DNA from: Rubellimicrobium arenae
Lineage (GTDB): Bacteria; Pseudomonadota; Alphaproteobacteria; Rhodobacterales; Rhodobacteraceae
NCBI RefSeq assembly: GCF_017916275.1
Contig: NZ_JAFMST010000002.1
Location: 394,324-458,323, forward strand
Reading direction: 5' to 3'
Length of the DNA: 64,000 nt
Shown here piece by piece: positions 16,446 to 24,288 of the stretch. A program made the position numbers and the translations under genes. Within the stretch, counting starts at the first letter, position 1, and each line of letters opens with the position of its first letter. The notes under the pieces are model-generated. The model was not told the DNA's origin, did not search any database, and saw nothing but the letters and a program-made list of their open reading frames with translations.

Positions 16446-16916
16446 TCAGCCCAGGCCAAGACCGGGATCGCGCGCGCCGTGCCAGCGCAGGGCGGCGTGA
16501 CGCGCAAAGCGGTGCGTCAGACCCTTGCGCCGAGCCGAGGCGAGCTTCTGCTCCGGTGCCATCCGCACGATCTCGGCATCGTAATGGTCCGCGATGATGA
16601 GTCCCATGTCTTCGGGCAGGAGCTCCACGGGAAAATCCGCATCGACCGCCCAGAAGAAGCGGTCGCACCAGTCGAGATAGCCCTGCCACTTGCGGTCCGA
16701 CTGGAAGTCGGCGCGCGACGACTTGCATTCGACGACCCAGATCTCCCCCTTGGGGCCCAGCGCCATGACATCCACGCGCAGGCCGGGCGTGGGCGTCATC
16801 TCCTCGATGGTGACGAAGTCATGGGTGAGGAGGTGCCGGCAGACCCCACGCGCCAGCAGGACGCCCGGGCGCGGCGCGGGCGCCGGCAGATCGAGAGCGG
16901 GTTGAGGAAGCGGCAT
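16446..16916 (-). CDS. mmcB: MmcB-family DNA repair protein
   Basis: A 156-aa protein of the MmcB family, first linked to mitomycin C tolerance in Caulobacter. The fold is PD-(D/E)xK-nuclease-like: the aspartate in LRVDVMALGP and the E-x-K in WVVECKSSRADFQ are the catalytic-type residues, followed by KWQGYLDWCDRFFWA. It probably acts on damaged DNA in the cytoplasm. A canonical alphaproteobacterial SOS box (GTTC-N7-GTTC) was sought in the 118-bp gap to the divergent ribE gene and not found in exact form. Confidence 0.85.
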   Translation of the reverse strand: MPLPQPALDLPAPAPRPGVLLARGVCRHLLTHDFVTIEEMTPTPGLRVDVMALGPKGEIWVVECKSSRADFQSDRKWQGYLDWCDRFFWAVDADFPVELLPEDMGLIIADHYDAEIVRMAPEQKLASARRKGLTHRFARHAALRWHGARDPGLGLG

Positions 16917-17033
16917 TCGTCGAATCTCGCCGCTCCGTCGTTCCCGGTCAAGCGCGGCGCGGTCACATCCCCCGGCGCGGCGGTTGCGTCCCCGCGAGGG
17001 GCGGTCTAGCAACAGGCCCTGGAGGTCGTTCCC

Positions 17034-17636
17034 ATGTTCACAGGCATCGTCACCGATCAGGGCGAGATCCTCGCCGTCCAGCGCGAGGGGGACCTGCGCG
17101 CCCGCATCGCCACCAGCTACGACGTCGACCGCATCGACATCGGGGCTTCGATTTCCTGCGATGGCGTCTGCCTCACGGTGGTGGCCAAGGGCCACGAGCC
17201 ACGCCCCTGGTTCGAGGTGCAGGTCTCGGCCGAGACCTTGGACAAGACCAGCATCGGACACGATGGCTGGGCGCCGGGGCGGCGGATCAACCTCGAACGT
17301 GCCCTCAAGGTAGGCGACGAACTGGGGGGGCATATCGTGTCGGGTCACGTGGATGGCGTGGCCGAGGTGGTTTCGATCCGGGCCGAGGGGGACAGCACCC
17401 GCGTCACGCTGCGCGCGCCCGACTCGCTGGCCCGTTTCATCGCCCCGAAGGGATCCGTGGCGCTTGACGGCATCTCCCTGACCGTGAACGAGGTCGAGGG
17501 GGCGACCTTCGGGGTCAACCTGATCCCCCACACCAAGGAGGTGACCACTTGGGGAACCCTGCGGGAAGGGCAGCCGGTCAACCTCGAGATCGACACGATG
17601 GCGCGCTATGTCGCGCGGCTTCGGGAATGGGCCTGA
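17034..17636 (+). CDS. ribE: Riboflavin synthase, alpha subunit
   Basis: The enzyme dismutates two 6,7-dimethyl-8-ribityllumazine molecules to riboflavin. The 200-aa protein shows the family's internal duplication. The first lumazine-binding half starts MFTGIVTDQG and contains DGVCLTVV. The second half contains GHIVSGHVDGV and LDGISLTVNEV. A GGAGG site precedes the ATG. Its stop overlaps the next gene by ten bases. It is separated from the other riboflavin genes of the window by a hypothetical gene and an opposite-strand RTX gene. No FMN riboswitch core was recognised upstream. Confidence 0.95.
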   Translation: MFTGIVTDQGEILAVQREGDLRARIATSYDVDRIDIGASISCDGVCLTVVAKGHEPRPWFEVQVSAETLDKTSIGHDGWAPGRRINLERALKVGDELGGHIVSGHVDGVAEVVSIRAEGDSTRVTLRAPDSLARFIAPKGSVALDGISLTVNEVEGATFGVNLIPHTKEVTTWGTLREGQPVNLEIDTMARYVARLREWA

Positions 17637-18199
17637 CGCCCGGGCCCGGCCACAACGGCGGCCCGTCGCTGGACGACGGGATCTCTTGGCGCCGCTTCGC
17701 CTGGACGCAGGCCCGCGCCTCTCTTCTGCCGACGCTCCCGATCGAGGTCGTGCGCCTGAGGGTGTCCCGCGCGCGGGAGCTGGGCCTGCCCTATCGGACC
17801 TATGCCGGAATCCGCGCCAGCACGGGGCGGGATGTCATCGGGTTCCTCTTCTCGACCAACGCCTTGCAGCTGATCCGCCCGACGGACGTGCTGCCCCGGG
17901 ACCGGCGCGACCGTCTGTCGGCCCTGACCGGCTGCCAGCGCGTGGCGCTGGTCCAGCACCCGCTCGATCCAGGCCAGATCGCCACGACGGTCCCGCTCGA
18001 CGATGCCGTCGCGGCCCCGCCCCCGCACGAGCCTTGGTCCGCCACGCGCGACCGCCTCCGCGCCGTGCTGAGGGCTCGGGGGATGCCCGGCGACGGCGTC
18101 GTCCTCGTGGCGGAGACGGACCTCGAGCGGGAATGGTGCGAGATGGCCCGCCTTGCCGGCGTTCTCCGGGGCGACGCCTACTTCGCACCCCTGCCCTGA
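17627..18199 (+). CDS. Conserved hypothetical protein with GPGHNGGP start motif
   Basis: A 190-aa soluble protein beginning GLTPGPGHNGGPSLDDG. I do not recognise a domain. It has no signal peptide or membrane segment. The start ATG lies inside the end of ribE (overlap of ten bases), so translation is coupled and it is part of that operon. The middle is rich in basic residues, with DVIGFLFSTNALQLI and DRRDRLSALTGCQRVALV. The GHNGGP motif occurs at the start of several unrelated alphaproteobacterial and phage proteins, and its role is unknown. It ends four bases from the convergent RTX gene. Confidence 0.7.
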   Translation: MGLTPGPGHNGGPSLDDGISWRRFAWTQARASLLPTLPIEVVRLRVSRARELGLPYRTYAGIRASTGRDVIGFLFSTNALQLIRPTDVLPRDRRDRLSALTGCQRVALVQHPLDPGQIATTVPLDDAVAAPPPHEPWSATRDRLRAVLRARGMPGDGVVLVAETDLEREWCEMARLAGVLRGDAYFAPLP

Positions 18200-18203
18200 C
18201 GTC

Positions 18204-19796
18204 TCAGACCCAGAGCTCGAAGTTCGACGCCGACAGCGACTCCACGCCGGCCAGCACCGCCACGGCCCGTGCGCTCGCGCCTCCGGTTCCGTCGCGGTCC
18301 CAATAGAGCGTGTCATTGGCGTCGTTGTAGACGAAGGTGCCCCGGCCGGTCGTTGCGGCCGTGCCGTTCACCAGGCGCAAGGTCGAAGTCATCCCGTCGA
18401 AGTTCTCGACCCGGAAGGCGAGATGGTCGTTCCCCGAAAAGTCGGTGATGCGGTCGGCCCGATCGAGGTGATCCTCCTCCCACCAGATGAAGGTGTCGGA
18501 ACCGCCGCCGCCGGTCATGCTGTCCGCCCCCCGGGCGCCCTCGAAGTCGTCAGCGCGGGCCGAGCCGCGGATGCGATCGTTTCCGTCACTGCCGGTGATC
18601 TGTTCGATGCCGATGGCGGTCTCCTTGTTGCCGAAGCCGTCATCGATGATCTGGCCTGCCGCAAGGCTCAGATCGACCCTGATCCCGGAGGGCTCCGGGC
18701 CGACGAACGAGCCCCGGAACTCCAGCCGGTCATGCCCTGCCCCGCCCTGATAGGTGTCGCGCCCCTCGCCACCCTGGAAGGCATTGTCCGCGCGGGAGCC
18801 GATGAAGCTGTCGCCGAAGCGCGTGCCCACGACATCCTCGATGTCGGTCACGGTATCCACGTTGCCGAAGCCATCACGGATCGTGCCGCGGATCGACCCT
18901 TTCGAGAAGGATGTTTCAAGATCTGCCCGGATCCCCAGCCAGCCGCCCTGCCAGTAGTCGTTGTCGTACTGGACCCGATCGTGGCCGTCATCGGTCGGCT
19001 GGCCGTCGACGTAGCTCCTGCGTCCCCCATTGAAGCTGTCCCGGCCCCGCAGGCCGCTGAACTCATCATCGCGATCGGCTCGCCCCCTGAACACGTCGCC
19101 GAAGCGCGAGCCCTCCGCCGCCTCGATGCCGTTGATCCGATCGCGCCCGCCCCATGGGTCCGTGACCGTGCCGGCCCTCAGGTCGATGACCGCGCCCCGG
19201 GTGGCGGTGATCCCGTTGTTGTAGGTCGTGTCCCGGAAGGTCAGGCGGTCGAAGCCGCCGCCGCCGTTGTAGGTGTCGTTGCCGATCCCACCCTCGACCT
19301 GGTCGTCCCCAGCCCCCAGATCGTAGATGTCCTGTCCGACATCCGCCCCCGCAAGCGTTTCCCAGTCGTCCCCGGACGTGCCCCTGATGACGTCGTTTCC
19401 GGTCATCAGGTGATCCCAGACGATGGAGCTGTTCGGCCAGGGTCCAGCGTCCGGGACCTCGGATCCGAAGACGTTCGAGTAGAATTGCGACAGGTCCTTG
19501 GACACGGGGGTCCCGCCGGCAAGATCGCCGAACGTGACGAGCGTGCGTCCCCGGTCGTCGGCGACCCGCACCTGGGACATGGTTCCAGCGACCGCGACGC
19601 CGTCCAGGTAGGAAAAGCCGGTTCCGCTCACGACAACGCTGTAGCCTTCGAAGTCCGTCCCAGGCCCGAGCGTGAACTTGAGCTGGGTGGCGCTTCGCAG
19701 GGTGACCTCGGTCCCTGCCCCGCGGGAGGCGTCGAACAGGTTGCCGGGCCATGAGTCCAACTGGGAAAAGCGTGCGGTGAGCGTGACGGTCGCCAT
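18204..19796 (-). CDS. RTX (hemolysin-type calcium-binding repeat) protein
   Basis: A 530-aa acidic protein with several blocks of glycine- and aspartate-rich nonapeptide repeats, for example GGIGNDTYNGGGGFDRL, GGEGRDTYQGGAGHDRL and GARGADSMTGGGGSDTF. These form calcium-binding beta-rolls after secretion. There is no N-terminal signal peptide, as expected for type I secretion with an uncleaved C-terminal signal. The N-terminal 120 residues show no catalytic motif I recognise, so it may be an adhesin or matrix protein. No type I secretion genes are adjacent. It splits the riboflavin gene set and lies on the opposite strand. Confidence 0.85.
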   Translation of the reverse strand: MATVTLTARFSQLDSWPGNLFDASRGAGTEVTLRSATQLKFTLGPGTDFEGYSVVVSGTGFSYLDGVAVAGTMSQVRVADDRGRTLVTFGDLAGGTPVSKDLSQFYSNVFGSEVPDAGPWPNSSIVWDHLMTGNDVIRGTSGDDWETLAGADVGQDIYDLGAGDDQVEGGIGNDTYNGGGGFDRLTFRDTTYNNGITATRGAVIDLRAGTVTDPWGGRDRINGIEAAEGSRFGDVFRGRADRDDEFSGLRGRDSFNGGRRSYVDGQPTDDGHDRVQYDNDYWQGGWLGIRADLETSFSKGSIRGTIRDGFGNVDTVTDIEDVVGTRFGDSFIGSRADNAFQGGEGRDTYQGGAGHDRLEFRGSFVGPEPSGIRVDLSLAAGQIIDDGFGNKETAIGIEQITGSDGNDRIRGSARADDFEGARGADSMTGGGGSDTFIWWEEDHLDRADRITDFSGNDHLAFRVENFDGMTSTLRLVNGTAATTGRGTFVYNDANDTLYWDRDGTGGASARAVAVLAGVESLSASNFELWV

Positions 19797-20028
19797 CGTG
19801 TGTCCCCCCGGGAACTCCGCGATGCCGGATGCGCGCAGACATGGCGGACTTGTTGAACAGGTACAGGCGCGCCTGTGTGAACCCTACCACGTTCGGACCA
19901 TCCCGGCACTTGGCCTTTTGGCGGCGGCCGACCGGCGCAACCCTGCGTTCGTTTCGGCACAGGGTCCGTGCGCCCCTTCCAAATCCGGGGCGTGTCGGCT
20001 AACTGCGGCACAACAGGAGCCCCGCGTC

Positions 20029-21156
20029 ATGACCATCACCTATGAAGAACCCGGCCCCGTCGAACGCGACTGGGCGACTGCCATCTCGCCGGTCGAAGAG
20101 ATCATCGAGGAGGCGCGCAACGGGCGGATGGTGGTCCTGGTGGACCATGAGGACCGCGAAAACGAGGGTGACGTGATCATCCCGGCCCAGCTCTGCACGC
20201 CGGAGGCTGTCAACTTCATGGCGCGCGAGTGCCGGGGCCTGATCTGCCTCGCGCTGACCGAGAAGCGGGTGGACCAGCTCGGCCTGCCGCTGATGGCGGC
20301 GCAGAACTCCTCGCGCCACGAGACGGCCTTCACGGTGTCCATCGAGGCGCGCGAAGGCATCTCGACGGGGATCTCGGCGCATGACCGCGCCCGCACCATC
20401 GCCGTGGCCATCGACGCGAGCCACGGGCGCGAGGACCTGGCCACACCGGGGCACGTCTTCCCCCTGCGCGCCCGCGATGGCGGCGTGCTGGTGCGGGCAG
20501 GCCATACCGAGGCGGCCGTGGACCTGGCCCGGCTTGCCGGCCTCAACCCGTCGGGCGTAATCTGCGAGGTCATGAACGAGGACGGCACCATGGCGCGCCT
20601 GCCCGAGCTGGTGGCCTTCGCGCAGCGTCACGGCCTCAAGGTCGGCACGATCTCGGACCTCATCGCTTACCGGCGCCGCCATGACAATCTGGTGCGCGTC
20701 ATCTCCGAGCGTGCCATCCAGTCCGAGTTCGGGGGCGAATGGACGCTCCGCGTCTACGCCGACCAGATCCAGGGCGCCGAGCACATCGCGCTCGTCAAGG
20801 GCGACCTGTCGGGGCCCGAGCCTGTCCTCGTCCGGATGCACGCCTTCGATCCGCTCCTCGACATCGTGGGGACCGGCAGCCAGGGCCGCGCCCACGAGTT
20901 CCAGGACGCCATGCACCTGATCGCACGGGAAGGCCGGGGCGTGCTGGTGCTGCTGCGCGATCTGCAGATGAAGCTGGCCGGCGAGGCGGATGCCGCGCCC
21001 CAGACCTTGCGCCAGTACGGCCTGGGCGCGCAGATCCTGTCCTCTCTCGGGTTGTCCCGCATCATCCTGCTGAGCAACTCTCCCAAGCCCCGCATCGTGG
21101 GGCTCGATGCCTATGGGCTCGACATCGTGGGCACGCAGAAGATTTCGGAGGGCTGA
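20029..21156 (+). CDS. ribB: RibBX: 3,4-dihydroxy-2-butanone-4-phosphate synthase with degenerate GTP-cyclohydrolase-II-like domain
   Basis: The N-terminal domain (residues 1-215) makes the four-carbon precursor of lumazine from ribulose 5-phosphate, and carries DHEDRENEGD (39-48) and the HTEAAVDL region. The C-terminal domain (about 225-375) has GTP cyclohydrolase II shape (RQYGLGAQIL, YGLDIVG). However, the three zinc cysteines expected around residues 268-287 are absent, and the catalytic EGRG segment is replaced by RDLQMKLAG. It is therefore probably not a working RibA, matching the RibBX class. CAGGAG precedes the ATG. ribH follows after one base, so the two are coupled. Confidence 0.88.
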   Translation: MTITYEEPGPVERDWATAISPVEEIIEEARNGRMVVLVDHEDRENEGDVIIPAQLCTPEAVNFMARECRGLICLALTEKRVDQLGLPLMAAQNSSRHETAFTVSIEAREGISTGISAHDRARTIAVAIDASHGREDLATPGHVFPLRARDGGVLVRAGHTEAAVDLARLAGLNPSGVICEVMNEDGTMARLPELVAFAQRHGLKVGTISDLIAYRRRHDNLVRVISERAIQSEFGGEWTLRVYADQIQGAEHIALVKGDLSGPEPVLVRMHAFDPLLDIVGTGSQGRAHEFQDAMHLIAREGRGVLVLLRDLQMKLAGEADAAPQTLRQYGLGAQILSSLGLSRIILLSNSPKPRIVGLDAYGLDIVGTQKISEG

Positions 21157-21157
21157 C

Positions 21158-21679
21158 ATGGCCGGATCGCAGACCCAAGGCCTCGAACGGGGCCGCTTCG
21201 ACGGGAAGCCCGTCAAGGTTCTCATCGTCGTTGCCCCCTACTACCGCGACATCTCCGATGCGCTGCTCGAAGGGGCGCGGACCGAGATCGAGGCCTGGGG
21301 CGCCACGCACGAGACGGCCGAGGTTCCCGGTGCCCTGGAGATCGCGCCTGCCATCGCCATGGCCGCCCGTCTGGGCGAGTTCCAGGCCTTCGTGGCCCTG
21401 GGCTGCGTGATCCGGGGCGAGACCACCCATTACGATACCGTGGTGGAGGAATCCGCCCATGGCATCACCCTGCTCGGGCTCCAGGGTCATTGCATCGGCA
21501 ACGGCATCCTGACCGTCGAGAACGAGGAGCAGGCGCGGGTCCGCGCCAATCCGCAGGACCAGAACAAGGGCGGCGGCGCTGCGGCGGCGGCGCTCCATCT
21601 GGTCCAGCTCTCGCGGCGCTGGACGCGGGCCGAGAAAGGCCTGGGCTTCCTGCGCGATCGGTTGGGAGCCACGGAATGA
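21158..21679 (+). CDS. ribH: 6,7-dimethyl-8-ribityllumazine synthase
   Basis: This enzyme condenses the RibB product with the pyrimidine intermediate to give lumazine, the substrate of RibE. The 173-aa protein contains the conserved VPGALEIAPAI, GCVIRGETTHYD and NGILTVEN segments. GGAGG lies four to eight bases before the ATG, and the ribB stop is one base upstream. The stop overlaps the nusB start (ATGA). The ribB-ribH-nusB order is common in alphaproteobacteria. Confidence 0.95.
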   Translation: MAGSQTQGLERGRFDGKPVKVLIVVAPYYRDISDALLEGARTEIEAWGATHETAEVPGALEIAPAIAMAARLGEFQAFVALGCVIRGETTHYDTVVEESAHGITLLGLQGHCIGNGILTVENEEQARVRANPQDQNKGGGAAAAALHLVQLSRRWTRAEKGLGFLRDRLGATE

Positions 21680-22140
21680 AGCCCGAGGAAAAGCGCCGGA
21701 TGCGCTCGGCCGCGCGGTTCTACGCCGTGCAGGCCCTGTTCCAGATGGAAGCGTCGGGCGTCACGGTGGACACCGTGGCCCGGGAATTCGAGACTCATCG
21801 CTTTGGCGAGGTGATGGACGGCGTGGAACTGTCCGAGGGTCATGTGGACCTGTTCCGGAAGATCACGTCCGAAGCGGTGAACCATCAGGCCCGCATCGAC
21901 CAGATGACCGACCGGGCGCTGGTCGCGAAATGGCCCATCGATCGCATCGACCCAACGCTTCGCGCGGTGTTCCGGGCGGCGGGGGCCGAACTGGTCGCCC
22001 ATGATACCCCGCCGAAGGTGGTCATCACGGAATACCTGAGCATCGCGGACGCCTTCTACCCCGAGGGCCGGGAAAAGGCCTTCGTGAACGCCGTGCTCGA
22101 CCACATGGCTCGCGAGGCCCATCCAGAGGCCTTCCGGTAA
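21676..22140 (+). CDS. nusB: Transcription antitermination factor NusB
   Basis: NusB with S10 binds boxA RNA and keeps RNA polymerase elongating through rRNA operons. The 154-aa protein has the expected helical repeats: SAARFYAVQALFQME near the N-terminus and the C-terminal PPKVVITEYLSIADAFY and EKAFVNAVLDHMA. The start ATG overlaps the ribH stop. Structured DNA follows the stop, but without a clear T-tract. Confidence 0.93.
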   Translation: MKPEEKRRMRSAARFYAVQALFQMEASGVTVDTVAREFETHRFGEVMDGVELSEGHVDLFRKITSEAVNHQARIDQMTDRALVAKWPIDRIDPTLRAVFRAAGAELVAHDTPPKVVITEYLSIADAFYPEGREKAFVNAVLDHMAREAHPEAFR

Positions 22141-22148
22141 GCCGATCC

Positions 22149-22193
22149 GCCCGAGGCTCCTCCAAACGCGCTCGGGCCGTCGGGCAGCCTCGG
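22149..22193 (+). terminator. Possible hairpin terminator after nusB
   Basis: Two alternative stems are possible just downstream of nusB: GCCCGAG (22149-22155) with CTCGGGC (22171-22177), or CCGAGGCT (22151-22158) with AGCCTCGG (22186-22193). No T-run follows, so this may be a Rho-dependent or processing structure instead. Confidence 0.35.
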
Positions 22194-22625
22194 ACGACGC
22201 GGCGAAGGACCGCGGGCTCGTTCCTATGGAGCGGTGTAGGACGACAGTCGGCGGTTGGATATCCGCCATGCTCCCGACCGTCTTGCCCCATGCAAGCCGC
22301 AGCCAGAGCGTCTGCCGTCAGGAGAGATCCCTGCCAGTTTGACCGAGCCAGCGCCCCACAGGGCAGCGCTGCCGTCCGGCAGGAAAGTGGCGGGAACCGC
22401 GGCAACCGTGTGGGTGACGTTTCCCGAGGACCTGTGCATACAGGTGGGCGTCAGGTGATCAGGCCAGAACCTGACCAGAGCCGACTCCCTCGGAGTCATT
22501 ATAGGCCACTGGAATCGAACCCGTTCACGAGAGGGGCAGAAGCCCGCCGTCGATCAAGGTAGGTGCACCCACCGGGGGCCGCAAGGGGCCTGACGCCGGG
22601 TCGCGTAAGGAACCGGACTCCGCCT
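22194..22625. other. Intergenic region between nusB and ribD
   Basis: No gene recognised. On the minus strand, GGTTCGATTCCAG (about 22509-22521) resembles a tRNA T-arm and is followed by TATAAT, but no cloverleaf can be built around it. A GACTCC/GGAGTC dyad lies near 22483-22497. Short frames on both strands give unfamiliar translations. Confidence 0.5.
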
Positions 22626-23711
22626 TCACTCGCGCACCCAGCGGCTCATGACATCGTCACCGATGGGCCGCAGGTCCGTCAGGCGGAGGCGCGGTGCATC
22701 GGCCAGTCGCTCTGACCCAAGGCGCCCCAGCATCGCCCGGCCCTGGGACCCCAGGGCCATTCCAGCCTGAAAGAGCACGAGTTCATCCACGAGGTTGGCC
22801 TGCAGGAGACCGGCAGCGACCTGCCCCCCGCCCTCGCAGAAGACTCGCGTGATGCCTTGGCCCGCCAGGACGCCCAACGCCGCCCGGAGGTCGAGACCAT
22901 CCCTCGTGTCCGGGCAGGGCAGGCAGATGGCTCCGGCGGCGTCCCAGGGCCCGGCGTCCGCACCATGGCGATGAAGAAGCCAGAGCGGGACCGCCCGCGC
23001 CGTCCGGGCCAACTGCCCGTCGAGCGGCAGATCCAGGTCGCGGCTCAGAACGACCCGCACAGGGTCAGGTCGCTCGCCCATGCCACGAACGGTCAGCAGG
23101 GGGTCGTCGGCCCGCGCCGTCCCTCCGCCCACCATCACGGCGTCCGATTTCGCCCGGAGCGCATGGACCATGGCACGCGCGGCCGGTCCGGTGATCCACT
23201 GGCTTTCCCCGGTCGCAGTCGCGATGCGACCGTCGAGGGTCGAGGCCAGCTTCAGGGTCACGAAGGGCCGACCCGATGTCACGCGCAGAAGGAACCCCGC
23301 GTGATCGCGCCTCGCCTCCTCGCCCCGCACTCCCACGGTGACCGCGATTCCGGCCGCCTCCAAGATCGCGATGCCACGGCCGGCCACCCGGGGATCGGGA
23401 TCGCCCGTCGCGACGACCACCCGTGCCACGCCGGCAGCGACCAACGCCTCGGCGCAAGGTGGCGTCCGTCCGTGGTGGGCACAGGGCTCGAGCGTCACAT
23501 AGGCCGTCGCGCCGCGCGCGTCGCCGGCTTGGGCCAGGGCCTGCGTTTCCCCGTGCGGCCGCCCGCCATCCGCCGTCCAGCCACGGCCAAGCACCCGGCC
23601 CTCCCGGACGATGACGCATCCCACGGCCGGGTTGGGCCAGACCCGCCCCAGCCCGCGCCGCCCCAGCGCAAGGGCAAGGGTCATCCAGCGGTCATCCTCT
23701 TCGGCCGTCAC
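22626..23711 (-). CDS. ribD: Bifunctional riboflavin deaminase/reductase RibD
   Basis: RibD deaminates and then reduces the pyrimidine intermediate after the GTP cyclohydrolase step. The 361-aa protein has an N-terminal deaminase domain with the zinc ligands in PHGETQAL and [14 protein letters not shown]. The C-terminal reductase domain carries [24 protein letters not shown] and [10 protein letters not shown]. It starts with GTG inside the nrdR stop (GTGA), so nrdR-ribD form one transcript. This pair lies on the minus strand, facing the plus-strand ribB-ribH-nusB block. Confidence 0.95.
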   Translation of the reverse strand: MTAEEDDRWMTLALALGRRGLGRVWPNPAVGCVIVREGRVLGRGWTADGGRPHGETQALAQAGDARGATAYVTLEPCAHHGRTPPCAEALVAAGVARVVVATGDPDPRVAGRGIAILEAAGIAVTVGVRGEEARRDHAGFLLRVTSGRPFVTLKLASTLDGRIATATGESQWITGPAARAMVHALRAKSDAVMVGGGTARADDPLLTVRGMGERPDPVRVVLSRDLDLPLDGQLARTARAVPLWLLHRHGADAGPWDAAGAICLPCPDTRDGLDLRAALGVLAGQGITRVFCEGGGQVAAGLLQANLVDELVLFQAGMALGSQGRAMLGRLGSERLADAPRLRLTDLRPIGDDVMSRWVRE

Positions 23712-24175
23712 GCCTCGGGAGTCTCCTGGGGGCGAAGCTCCGCCATGAACCGGTCGAAGTCGCCGACCGCCTGGAAGTTCATGTAGACCGAGGCAAAGCG
23801 CACATAGGCCACCGTATCGATCCGGGCGAGCGTTTCCATGACGATCTCCCCGATCTGCCGCGAGGAGATGTCCGTTTCCCCCAGCGACTCGAGCCGCCGC
23901 ACGATGCCGGACACCATCTGATCGATCCGATCCGGCTCGACGGGACGCTTCTGCAAGGCGATGCGGATCGACCGCTCCAGCTTGCCCCGATCGAAATCCT
24001 CCCGCCGTCCGTTCGCCTTGAGCACCACCAGATCGCGAAGCTGGACCCGTTCATAGGTCGTGAACCGCCCCCCGCAGGCTGCGCAGAAGCGGCGGCGGCG
24101 GATCGCCACATGGTCCTCGGCCGGACGCGAGTCCTTGACCTGGGTGTCGACGTTTCCACAAAAGGGGCAGCGCAT
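23708..24175 (-). CDS. nrdR: Transcriptional repressor NrdR
   Basis: NrdR represses ribonucleotide reductase genes when dATP/ATP levels signal sufficiency. The 155-aa protein begins [13 protein letters not shown], giving the zinc ribbon with the second pair in [12 protein letters not shown]. An ATP-cone domain follows ([17 protein letters not shown], then MVSGIVRRL). Length and order are canonical. It is immediately upstream of ribD with a four-base overlap, a neighbourhood conserved in many alphaproteobacteria. Confidence 0.95.
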   Translation of the reverse strand: MRCPFCGNVDTQVKDSRPAEDHVAIRRRRFCAACGGRFTTYERVQLRDLVVLKANGRREDFDRGKLERSIRIALQKRPVEPDRIDQMVSGIVRRLESLGETDISSRQIGEIVMETLARIDTVAYVRFASVYMNFQAVGDFDRFMAELRPQETPEA

Positions 24176-24288
24176 GGTCCGGTCTTTGTCCTGTCCTGCG
24201 CCGCAGCATAGAAAGCGTGGCAGCCATTGTGTAGTCGGGATTTCTGGCGCCTAGATGATGGGCCCCGTCCCGCATGAATACGGTTGGG

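Noticed and set aside
16917..17033. LexA (SOS) box upstream of mmcB
   Set aside because: Only single GTTC/GAAC half-sites are present; none has the N7 spacing of GTTC-N7-GTTC.
19797..20028. FMN riboswitch upstream of ribB
   Set aside because: The conserved FMN-element core sequences were not found in the 232-bp gap, nor upstream of ribE or ribD.
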